A stretch of 38,873 nt of DNA, taken from DBFJGL01 sp048394785. GTDB taxonomy: Bacteria; Bacillota; Clostridia; Christensenellales; CAG-917. Below are positions 16,029 to 23,632 of this stretch, one piece after another. Position numbers and translations under genes: made by a program. The notes below the pieces were generated by a model that saw nothing but the letters and a program-made list of their open reading frames with translations, made no database searches and was not told where the DNA came from. The DNA lies in the NCBI GenBank assembly GCA_048394785.1, contig DBFJGL010000013.1:1-38873 (forward strand). Direction: 5' to 3'. Each line of letters opens with the position of its first letter. Within the stretch, counting starts at the first letter, position 1.

Positions 16029-17054
16029 ATGAAAATAGTTGTGGACGCATTCGGAGGAGATTTTTCTCCCGAAGCCGTGACGGAGGGCGCGCTCGTCGCG
16101 CTTTCTCAAAAAAAAGATTTGTCGCTTGTACTTGTCGGCGACGAGGATAAAATCAAAAAATTGCTCGGCGAGGGCTGTGACCTTGGCAGAGTGGAGATAA
16201 TCGACGCAAAGGACGTCGTGACCAACGACGACAGCCCTACGATGGCGATTAAAACCAAAAAAGACAGTTCGCTTGTCAAGGCGTTGGACGCGCTTGCTCA
16301 GCGCGAGGATATAGGCGGCTTCGTGTCGGCGGGTTCCACCGGCGCGGTGCTTGCGGGCGCGTTTATGAAACTCGGCAGAATAAAGGGCGTTTCTCGTCCC
16401 GCGCTTGCACCCGTACTGCCCACAGTTACGGATAAAAAGGTTATTTTATGCGATTGCGGTGCAAACGTGGACTGCAAGCCTCAAAACCTCTTGCATTTTG
16501 CCGTTATGGGCAAGGCGTACTCTCAGGCGGTGCTCGGTATAAAGGAACCCAAAATAGGGCTTCTCAGCAACGGCGCGGAGGATAAAAAGGGAAACGAACT
16601 CAACAGAGAGGCGTTTGAGATGCTCAAAGAATGCGCGTCGCTCGATTTTATCGGCAACTGCGAGGCGCGCGATATTTTAAGCGGCGAGTACGACGTGGTG
16701 GTTGCGGACGGTTTCAACGGAAACATCGCGCTTAAAGCGGCGGAAGGCACTGCCAACGCGATTTTCTCCATTATGATGGACGGCGTAAACAAAGGCGGAC
16801 TTAGAGCCAAACTCGGCGCGCTTATGATGAAGCCCGTGCTAAGACAGGTAAAGCGTAAAATGGATTACAATTCGCAGGGCGGAGCCTGTTTCTTGGGACT
16901 CAACAAGGTGGTTGTCAAATCTCACGGTTCGAGCAAGGCGAAGTCGATTGCGGCGAGCATAATTCAGGCGGCAGAACTCGCGCAGGCAGACGTGTGCGGT
17001 AAAATCAGGACGGGCGTAAACGCGCAGATTGAAGAACAACGCGCAAACGGTTAA
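16029..17054 (+). CDS. plsX: Phosphate acyltransferase PlsX
   Basis: PlsX makes acyl phosphate from acyl-ACP, the first step in the PlsX/PlsY route to phosphatidic acid, at the inner face of the membrane. The 341-residue product has the family opening IVVDAFGGDFSPEAVTEGAL, the GFVSAGSTGAVLAGA segment, and the C-terminal VVVADGFNGNIALKAAEGTA. A good GGAGA precedes the ATG. Placement after rpmF is the common bacterial order. The usual downstream acpP is absent, and rnc follows after a 174-base gap in which I see no gene and no clear signal. Confidence 0.95.
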   Translation: MKIVVDAFGGDFSPEAVTEGALVALSQKKDLSLVLVGDEDKIKKLLGEGCDLGRVEIIDAKDVVTNDDSPTMAIKTKKDSSLVKALDALAQREDIGGFVSAGSTGAVLAGAFMKLGRIKGVSRPALAPVLPTVTDKKVILCDCGANVDCKPQNLLHFAVMGKAYSQAVLGIKEPKIGLLSNGAEDKKGNELNREAFEMLKECASLDFIGNCEARDILSGEYDVVVADGFNGNIALKAAEGTANAIFSIMMDGVNKGGLRAKLGALMMKPVLRQVKRKMDYNSQGGACFLGLNKVVVKSHGSSKAKSIAASIIQAAELAQADVCGKIRTGVNAQIEEQRANG

Positions 17055-17228
17055 AGTTTTGCACCGTAATCGGCGGCGCAATCGTGATGTGGCGGCAGAA
17101 TAATATAGTATTATTCGGGTTTCTAACCGCTTGTATTGCGGTTGAGCATATGAGGAGCGGCAGACTTCGCGGCACGCGAGGCGCAAACGGAATAAAAAAC
17201 GCCGATCGGGCGAGGATATGATAAGGAT

Positions 17229-17897
17229 ATGGATTTTGGCGAGATAGAGAAGCGTATAGGATATACTTTCAGAAACAAAGAGTTGCTACAACGGGCTTTG
17301 ACGCATGCCTCTGCGACGAAATTCGGCGGAGTAAGTTATCAGAACCTCGAATTTCTCGGCGACAGCATCATCGGATTTTCTGTGGCTAAAAGACTGTTGG
17401 AACTGTATCCCGAGGCGGACGAAGGAGAACTTACGAAAATGCGCGCCGCCATTGTCAGCAGACAGCCGCTTGCCGACGAGGTGGACAGGCTCGGGCTTAC
17501 CGAGTTTGTGATTGTGGGCAAAGGCGAAAACAAGTCGCGGATAATGGGGCAGACGAAAATGCGCTCGGATATTTTCGAGTCCGTTACCGCCGCTGTTTAT
17601 CTCGATTGCGCTTCCTTCGACGTGGTGGACAGTTTTGTGTTGTCGTCGCTGAGCGAGGCGTTTGACGCGGTGGCTGCCGAATTTTCGGACGATTATAAAT
17701 CGGAATTAAACGAACTTGCGGCAAAGAGGGGGCTTGCCGTCGAGTATTTTGAAATTTCCGTAAGCGGTCCTGCGCACAATCCCGAGTTCGAATACGGCGT
17801 TAAAATCAACGGCGTTCAGAGGGGGATAGGGAAAGGCGGCAAAAAATCTCTGGCTCAGCAGCTTGCCGCAAAACAGGCGTTGAACAATTTGCGGTAA
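17229..17897 (+). CDS. rnc: Ribonuclease III
   Basis: RNase III cuts double-stranded RNA and matures rRNA precursors. The catalytic domain has L40-E41-F-L-G-D45 and D114-I-F-E117, so the main metal ligands are present and fall at the same residue numbers as in E. coli. The residues at 38 and 39 are Q and N, where E. coli has E and R. A C-terminal double-stranded RNA binding domain covers roughly residues 155-222 (SELNELAAKRG... to KKSLAQQLAAKQALNNL). The length is normal. It follows plsX; the smc and ftsY genes that often come next are not here, and spoIVB follows instead. Confidence 0.95.
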   Translation: MDFGEIEKRIGYTFRNKELLQRALTHASATKFGGVSYQNLEFLGDSIIGFSVAKRLLELYPEADEGELTKMRAAIVSRQPLADEVDRLGLTEFVIVGKGENKSRIMGQTKMRSDIFESVTAAVYLDCASFDVVDSFVLSSLSEAFDAVAAEFSDDYKSELNELAAKRGLAVEYFEISVSGPAHNPEFEYGVKINGVQRGIGKGGKKSLAQQLAAKQALNNLR

Positions 17898-18032
17898 GCC
17901 GAAAGTAAGACGTCAAATGCGAAAAGTCGATTATTGCCGTTAGGCATAAAGTGAGTTAAGAGCGGTGCGTTGCGCGCCGCTTTTACATATTTTTACAAGC
18001 AATTATTTACGTCTTCTGCAAAAGATAACGGT

Positions 18033-19181
18033 ATGGTTAAAGTAAAATTGCAGTCGGTACTTGCGGCGGTTGTAGTGCTTTTGTTGTGTATTACACCGCA
18101 TATTAACGGCAAAAGTAGTATAAAAAACAGCGAAAATTATAATAGTTTTTGTATTTTCGGTATGTCGGAGCAAATTGACGACGGCTCGGCGGTTTCGTCG
18201 GCCGAGGACGAGTACGTTTATCTCGGCGGCTATCCTATGGGAATAGTGATAGGCACGGACGGCATAATCGTGCTCGGAACTGCGGAGGTAAAAACGGAGC
18301 AGGGCTCGGCTTACCCGCTCAAAGATTCGGGGTTGCGGAGCGGCGATGTTTTGCAGAAAATCAATAATGCAGATGTGGACGGATTATACGATTTGAGAAG
18401 GCTTGTCAACGCGGCAAAAGGCGACGCAATACTGACGGTAAAGCGAGGAGGTCAAACTTTTGAAGTCTCGGCAACTCCCGTTCTTGATAAATTGAGCGGT
18501 GAAAAACGGTTGGGACTGCTCGCAAAAGAAGACGTCGCAGGCGTAGGGACAATGACTTTTATTACTGAAAACGGCGTATTTGCAGGTTTGGGACACAGAA
18601 TTGCGGACGGCGAAAGCGGATTGTTTCGGGAACTTGACAGAGGTCGCATAAGCGATATATCCATTGACGGAGTGGTGAAAGGCGAAAAAGGCAAGGCGGG
18701 AGGTCTTGTCGCTTCCGTAAACCGTCTGGCAAAAGCTACGGGCAATATAACGGAAAACACGGAAATAGGTCTGTACGGCAAATATAAGGGTGAAAACAGA
18801 GGACAAAAAATCAGAGTCGCGCGCGAGGGCGAAGCTAAAATGGGCGCGGCGCAGGTATTCAGTACTCTTGACGGAAACACTCCAAAACTTTACGACATAG
18901 ATATAGTCAAGGTGGTGGGGCAATCCGACAGCGCGGAAAAGGGGCTTGTCATTGCGGTCAGGGATAAAGCTTTGCTCGATAAGGCGGGAGGTATCGTTCA
19001 GGGAATGAGCGGAAGTCCCATTATTCAGAACGGCGCATTGGTAGGGGCGGTTACGCACGTGTTTGTCAGCAATCCCGAACGCGGTTACGGCGTACACGCG
19101 AGATTTATGCTGGACAGGGCAAACGCTCAGCCTGCGCTGTACGGAAGGGGCGGTTGCGGTGAGGCAAGACTTGCGGCTTAG
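18033..19181 (+). CDS. spoIVB: SpoIVB peptidase (sigma-K checkpoint serine protease)
   Basis: SpoIVB is a PDZ serine protease (family S55) made in the forespore. In Bacillus it crosses to the intermembrane space and cleaves SpoIVFA to trigger pro-sigma-K processing. The 382-residue product has an N-terminal membrane anchor at about residues 5-23 and a PDZ domain at about 68-150. The catalytic His is H188 in GLGHRI (more often GHGI) and the catalytic Ser is S328 in GMSGSPII. GGIVQGMSGSP and GAVTHVFVSNPERGYGV are diagnostic. I prefer the ATG at 18033 to an in-frame TTG at 17970; neither has a strong ribosome binding site. In most endospore formers spo0A follows directly on the same strand. Here only a Spo0A effector-domain gene is found, on the other strand. 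Confidence 0.93.
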   Translation: MVKVKLQSVLAAVVVLLLCITPHINGKSSIKNSENYNSFCIFGMSEQIDDGSAVSSAEDEYVYLGGYPMGIVIGTDGIIVLGTAEVKTEQGSAYPLKDSGLRSGDVLQKINNADVDGLYDLRRLVNAAKGDAILTVKRGGQTFEVSATPVLDKLSGEKRLGLLAKEDVAGVGTMTFITENGVFAGLGHRIADGESGLFRELDRGRISDISIDGVVKGEKGKAGGLVASVNRLAKATGNITENTEIGLYGKYKGENRGQKIRVAREGEAKMGAAQVFSTLDGNTPKLYDIDIVKVVGQSDSAEKGLVIAVRDKALLDKAGGIVQGMSGSPIIQNGALVGAVTHVFVSNPERGYGVHARFMLDRANAQPALYGRGGCGEARLAA

Positions 19182-19316
19182 CGAGTGTGTGTTTAGTTAA
19201 AGGAGATTGATGTCTTACTGTATTGGTGCGGTAATTGTCGGTTGGCGAATACTTGCTTAATTTTGTGGGCAACACGCGCTCACGGCGCGAGGAGAAATCC
19301 AAACGCTTTTATATAT

Positions 19317-19342
19317 AAAAAGACGGCGCAAGCCGTCTTTTG
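19317..19342. terminator. Bidirectional terminator between spoIVB and the Spo0A-like gene
   Basis: AAAAGACGGC, a GCAA loop and GCCGTCTTTT form a 10-bp stem with T-runs on both strands, so it can end both the spoIVB transcript and the convergent gene at 19552-19932. The rest of the 370-base gap 19182-19551 is AT-rich, and I see no gene in it. Confidence 0.8.
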
Positions 19343-19551
19343 CCGCAATTTCACAAATAAACACAATGCAGTGTTGTTCTTATGGTTGTTAAGCTTTATG
19401 AGAATGATTTGGCAGATTAGAATGCGGTGGTATGCGTGTTATAATGTTTTTCTCAAAATACGGACGTATATCGCCGATAGAATAAATGTAATAAAGGTAT
19501 TGTGTAAATTGACAATAAAATGAGGTTATCAGAAAAACTTCGAACTGATGG

Positions 19552-19932
19552 CTAAACGCTTGTTTCAGACTCTTTTTTAAGCGCGCCGTAAAGTTTGGGC
19601 GACAGCCTGTCAAGCGCGGTCAATACAAATTGTTTGTTTGTGGGTTTGCCTTTGTTTTCGTCGAGCGTTTCTCCGAATTCGCTGTACAGAACGCTTACGT
19701 CGCCTCTCAGCCAGGCTGCGGAAATGGCGTTTTGAATGTCTTTCTCCACGCTTTGCGCCCCGACGTTGAACTCTTTGGCAAGCGCGACGTATCCGCAGTA
19801 TTTCAGCGGAATAATGCCGCTGCCTTCCGCCGCAAGCTGAATGAGGCGACTGAGCAGGTGATAGCCTTTGAGGTTGGGCTGGAAGCCGAGCTTTAACAAA
19901 TAACCTTTGATTATGATTTCGTTTTCTTTCAC
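19552..19932 (-). CDS. Stand-alone Spo0A C-terminal (effector) domain protein, no receiver
   Basis: This 126-residue protein aligns by eye with the DNA-binding domain of the sporulation master regulator Spo0A. Matching blocks are LGFQPNLKGYHLLSRLI (Bacillus: IGVPAHIKGYLYLREAI), YVALAKEFNVGAQSVEKDIQ, AISAAWLRGD (AIEVAWSRGN), and KGKPTNKQF (KAKPTNSEF). No phosphoacceptor receiver domain is present, and a TAG stop four codons before the start rules out a longer reading. The start is a GTG at 19932 with no clear ribosome binding site. In the recognition helix (about residues 60-72), the Glu of VER is kept, but several basic residues are replaced (R to S, R to K, R to Q, H to N). Its position next to spoIVB is the usual spo0A position, but it is convergent. 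It could be a remnant of spo0A, a paralogue, or a constitutively active regulator. The domain call is firm; the function is open. Confidence 0.85.
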   Translation of the reverse strand: MKENEIIIKGYLLKLGFQPNLKGYHLLSRLIQLAAEGSGIIPLKYCGYVALAKEFNVGAQSVEKDIQNAISAAWLRGDVSVLYSEFGETLDENKGKPTNKQFVLTALDRLSPKLYGALKKESETSV

Positions 19933-20145
19933 GCGACTATACTAACATCGCGCGGCAACGTAAAATTGGGGTATATCATAATAAAACCGCCCATTGTGTA
20001 TAAATTTGTCAAACGCGCGTCGGTATGTTGCGCCGCTTTGATTTTCGAGGCTTATGCTATGGTAAGGTGCGAGGGCGGCTTGTATTTGGTTTCAATTTTC
20101 GACAGAAACGGAATATTATTTTTTTGCTCGGCATAGAATTGTGCT

Positions 20146-20730
20146 ATGAAATCGGCTAAAACAATGGCGTTGGCGTCTTTTGTTAAAGACTTCATCGAGC
20201 GCAATAAAAAGTTGGTTATCTGCTTCTGCGCGGTATTCGCATTGGGTATCGCGGTGGGTATAATAACCGTGATAAACGAATACGGTAACGCCTTTGAGCG
20301 CATACCTCGCTCCGAAATGGAGTTCGGAGGTATAAAAGTATTCTTCATTTCTTCATTTTTTATAACACTTATATACGGAATACTGTTAATATCGTCAATG
20401 AATTGCAAAACCGTCTATATAGCCGTCATACCGTTTCTGGCGTTGGGACTGTATTTCGGAAAATACATCTGTATGCTCATTGCCTGTTATCAGTCTGTGG
20501 GAATTTTGAATATTCTGCTCATATACACGCCGTTTTTCCTCGGTGCGTTTTTGCTGTGCGGCATAGGGGTTATACGCGCTCTCGGCGTTTGCGATTGCGC
20601 CGGCGGCAGACAAAAACTTAAACCGTCGTTTATTATGCTGCTCAAATTTTACGGAATAAATATTCTGTTTAACTTTACGATTTTCATCATTATCGGTTCT
20701 ATGGTAGGGGTGGTAATAGTCGTGTTTTAG
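20146..20730 (+). CDS. Five-helix membrane protein, probable SpoIIM-like
   Basis: The 194-residue product has about five hydrophobic segments (roughly 24-44, 66-88, 90-110, 117-140 and 165-192) and short polar loops. In Bacillus, SpoIIM is part of the SpoIIDMP machine that remodels septal peptidoglycan during engulfment. Sequence similarity by eye is weak (FALGIAVGIITVI near the start, then FGGIKVFFISSFFITLIYGILLIS). Synteny helps: in Bacillus spoIIM lies a few genes before dacF, lysA and scpAB, and the gene here lies directly before a dacF-like gene. The ATG at 20146 has a poor ribosome binding site. An unrelated membrane protein is possible. Confidence 0.5.
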   Translation: MKSAKTMALASFVKDFIERNKKLVICFCAVFALGIAVGIITVINEYGNAFERIPRSEMEFGGIKVFFISSFFITLIYGILLISSMNCKTVYIAVIPFLALGLYFGKYICMLIACYQSVGILNILLIYTPFFLGAFLLCGIGVIRALGVCDCAGGRQKLKPSFIMLLKFYGINILFNFTIFIIIGSMVGVVIVVF

Positions 20731-20781
20731 AATATTTTTTCTCTCCTTACGCACGCTAATAAAAACGACGGAGAGGAGAAT

Positions 20782-21966
20782 ATGAAAATATCCTGTAAAT
20801 TCAATATAATGTTTGCGGCGATTTTGGTTCTCATAGGACTTACGGTTGCCGCATTTTTAGCTCCCGTTGCGGACGTTGCTTTTGCAGACGCTCCGAAGAT
20901 AGACGCAAAGGCGTATTATCTTGCCGATTATGACAGCGGAGAAGTCATTATGAAGCACAACGAAAACGCGCGGCTGCCCATTGCGAGTATGACAAAAATT
21001 ATGACTTCGCTTCTTGCTTTCGAGGCAGTAGAAAGAGGAGAACTTTTCTTTGACGAGGAGATTGAAGTCAGCGAAAACGCCGCGTCTATGGGCGGTTCGC
21101 AGGTGTTTTTGGACGCAAACACGAAACATACGGCGGATAATCTGCTTAAAAGCATTGTGGTAGCGTCCGCAAACGACTCCTGCGTGGCTATTGCGGAAAG
21201 ACTGAGCGGTTCTGTAGGGGCGTTTGTCGCGGATATGAACGACAGGGCGGCTGAACTCGGAATGAAAAACACGCATTTTGCAAACTGTACGGGGTTGCCT
21301 GCCGCCGAAAATTTTTCCTGCGCGAGGGACGTTGCGGTTATGTTCGGCGAACTTATCCGCCATCCCGAATATTTCGAGTACGCGGCGGTATGGTCGGAGG
21401 ATTACGTGCACCCCGACGGCAGACTGACGAATATGACCAACACAAACAAGCTCGTGCGCTTTTATAACGGCTGCGACGGGGGTAAAACGGGCTTTACGAG
21501 CGAGGCAAAATTCTGCCTTTCGGCAACTGCAAAGCGCGGCGATATGCGTCTTATATCCGTTGTCATAGGCGCGGACAGCTCCAAGTCGAGATTCGGCGCG
21601 GTGTCGGGAATGTTCAATGAAGGCTTTGACAATTACGAGAACAAAACAGTGCTCAAAGGCGGCGAAATTCTCGATAGAACGGTAGCGGTTTCGGGAGGCA
21701 AACAAAAGAGCTTGAAGATTAAAGCGGAACGGAATTTGTCGGCGTTTGCAAAACGCGGCGACAAGAGCGAGTTCGAAGTTGTGTTCGATTTGCCGTCCAA
21801 GGTTAAAGCTGGCATTTCGGAGGGCGACGTCATAGGCAACGCGCGGCTTGTCAAGAACGGCGAAGTAGTTAAAGAGGTGCAAATCATTGCCGCGGAAAGC
21901 GTCGCTAAGGCAAATATCTTTGATATTTTGCAGAATATCGGCGATAAGTGGAACAGAGTAAAGTAA
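20782..21966 (+). CDS. dacF: D-alanyl-D-alanine carboxypeptidase (DacF-like)
   Basis: This low-molecular-weight penicillin-binding protein removes the terminal D-Ala from peptidoglycan stem peptides outside the membrane. The active-site motifs are SMTK (S69-K72), SAN (S129-N131) and KTG (K235-G237). An N-terminal signal sequence covers about residues 7-36, with AFADA as a likely cleavage region. A C-terminal beta-rich domain follows from about residue 285 and ends with a potential amphipathic segment. GAGAGGAGA precedes the ATG. The neighbours (a SpoIIM-like gene before it, lysA and scpAB after it) fit dacF rather than dacA. The terminator at 22126-22149 separates it from lysA. Confidence 0.9.
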   Translation: MKISCKFNIMFAAILVLIGLTVAAFLAPVADVAFADAPKIDAKAYYLADYDSGEVIMKHNENARLPIASMTKIMTSLLAFEAVERGELFFDEEIEVSENAASMGGSQVFLDANTKHTADNLLKSIVVASANDSCVAIAERLSGSVGAFVADMNDRAAELGMKNTHFANCTGLPAAENFSCARDVAVMFGELIRHPEYFEYAAVWSEDYVHPDGRLTNMTNTNKLVRFYNGCDGGKTGFTSEAKFCLSATAKRGDMRLISVVIGADSSKSRFGAVSGMFNEGFDNYENKTVLKGGEILDRTVAVSGGKQKSLKIKAERNLSAFAKRGDKSEFEVVFDLPSKVKAGISEGDVIGNARLVKNGEVVKEVQIIAAESVAKANIFDILQNIGDKWNRVK

Positions 21967-22318
21967 CCGTTTAACTACCGAAAACGAAGCGTTGTTTGAG
22001 GTGAGCGACACCGCCCGTATTAAGGGGAAGGAATGCGGATTTTGCAGACAGACCGAAACGCTTTTTCGAAAGATAAGACGGATAGCAAAAGGCAGGCGCG
22101 TTGTCGCGCAAAGCAGTAAAACAGGAAAACCACCCGAAAGGTGGTTTTTCATATATTGCGACGCCGATTTGGATAAACTGCGGGGAAATCGGCATTATTC
22201 AAGACCGTTATGGGTAAAACAAGGGGGATTATCCGACAAATATATTTGCGCCCTGACGTCCGTCGTTGACTTTTTCGCGTGCGCGTGATAAACTTTTGAT
22301 TTATAAAGGAGACACCGT
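21967..22318 (+). other. Gap between dacF and lysA
   Basis: No convincing gene is present; a 98-codon open frame here lacks a start signal and family features. It contains a terminator at 22126-22149 and a small GCGCG/CGCGC hairpin at about 22096-22110. The 170 bases after the terminator lead into the lysA ribosome binding site (AAAGGAGA). I looked for a lysine riboswitch and did not find its conserved core. Confidence 0.4.
22126..22149 (+). terminator. Rho-independent terminator upstream of lysA
   Basis: AAAACCACC, a CGAAA loop and GGTGGTTTT form a 9-bp stem with a five-T tail. It lies 160 bases after dacF and 170 bases before lysA, so it could end the dacF transcript or act within a lysA leader. 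Confidence 0.8.
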
Positions 22319-23632
22319 ATGAACACAAGAGATACGCTGTGCGTAAAAGAAGGCAGACTGTATATAGGCGGGTTGGCGGCAAGCGACGTTGCGCGCCGTT
22401 TCGGCACGCCCTTATACGTTATGGACGCAGATTACATAAAAGAGGTTGCAAAATCGTTCAGAGAGGCTATGGCGAGCTATGGCGACGGCGCGGTGGCTTA
22501 CGCAAGCAAAGCTTTTGCGGCGGAAGCCACGACAAGACTGCTCGATAAAGAAGGTTTGTGGTTCGATTCGGTGAGCGGCGGCGAGTTGTATTTGCTCAAT
22601 AAGTCGGGCGTGGATATGAAAAAAGTCATATTCCACGGCAACAACAAGACGGAGAAGGAAATACGGGAAGGACTCGAATACGGCATAGGTTATTTCGTGA
22701 TAGACAGTTATGTCGAAATAGAAATTCTCGACCGCTTGGCGGCTGATATGAACGTGGTTCAACCCGTGCTTATAAGGGTAAATCCGTTGGTGTCCGCGCA
22801 CACGCACGAGGCGGTGCAGACGGCGGCTCCGCAGTCAAAATTCGGTTTTTCCGTGGACGGCGACGCGGCGGAAATCGCCGAGTATGCGGCGTCTAAGAAA
22901 AACCTCGATTTCAAGGGGCTGCATTTACACATAGGTTCGCAGATATACGACCATTCGTCATACGACGCGGCGATAGACGTTATCGTCGGGTTTATCGCAA
23001 AGCTCAATGCTCGGGGCGTGGACGTTCCCGTGCTTGACCTCGGCGGCGGCTACGGAATTTATTATACCGAAAATGACCCGAAGTTCACTCCGCGCAGATA
23101 CGGTTATATCCTCAAAAACATTTGCGATAAGTTAAAGAGCGCGTGCGCCGAAAGAAAGGTCGAAAAGCCGTTTCTTATCGTCGAGCCGGGAAGAAGCATC
23201 GTGGGCGAAGCGGGCATTACGCTTTACACCGTGGGCGCGATAAAAGATTTTACGGGAATAAAGAAATACGTAGCTGTGGACGGCGGTATGTTTGAAAACC
23301 CCCGTTACGCACTGTATGAGTCGGAATATTCCGCAATTTTGTGCGACAAAGCCTCGCTTCCTGCCGACGACAGGGTGACGATTGCGGGAAAGTGCTGTGA
23401 AAGCGGCGATATTATCGCAAAAGATATTCCGCTGCAAAAAGCGGAAACGGGCGATATTATGGCGGTATTTTCAACGGGCGCGTACAATTATTCGATGGCG
23501 TCCAATTACAATCTCAACGCCGTGCCTCCCGTGGTGCTTGTCAGCGGAGACAAGGCGGATTATATCGTTAAACCGCAGACTTATTCGGATATTACGAGAA
23601 ACAATACCGTACCGGAGTGGCTGAATGACTGA
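22319..23632 (+). CDS. lysA: Diaminopimelate decarboxylase
   Basis: LysA removes CO2 from meso-diaminopimelate to give L-lysine, using pyridoxal phosphate. The PLP lysine is K64 in AYASKAF. LHLHIGSQI, VLDLGGGYGI, EPGRSIVGEAG and CCESGDIIAKD are the standard family landmarks for PLP and substrate binding. The product of 437 residues is normal in length. AAAGGAGA precedes the ATG at good spacing. The stop overlaps the scpA start by eight bases (23625-23632), so scpA translation is probably coupled. The order dacF-lysA-scpAB recalls Bacillus and supports vertical descent. Confidence 0.96.
   Translation: MNTRDTLCVKEGRLYIGGLAASDVARRFGTPLYVMDADYIKEVAKSFREAMASYGDGAVAYASKAFAAEATTRLLDKEGLWFDSVSGGELYLLNKSGVDMKKVIFHGNNKTEKEIREGLEYGIGYFVIDSYVEIEILDRLAADMNVVQPVLIRVNPLVSAHTHEAVQTAAPQSKFGFSVDGDAAEIAEYAASKKNLDFKGLHLHIGSQIYDHSSYDAAIDVIVGFIAKLNARGVDVPVLDLGGGYGIYYTENDPKFTPRRYGYILKNICDKLKSACAERKVEKPFLIVEPGRSIVGEAGITLYTVGAIKDFTGIKKYVAVDGGMFENPRYALYESEYSAILCDKASLPADDRVTIAGKCCESGDIIAKDIPLQKAETGDIMAVFSTGAYNYSMASNYNLNAVPPVVLVSGDKADYIVKPQTYSDITRNNTVPEWLND

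Noticed and set aside
21992..22288. A 98-codon open frame between dacF and lysA
   Set aside because: It begins with TTG without a ribosome binding site, runs through a strong terminator hairpin and resembles no family.
22150..22318. Lysine riboswitch before lysA
   Set aside because: Some G-rich words recall it, but the conserved core (AGAGGTGC and GCCGAAG) is not present in the right order.
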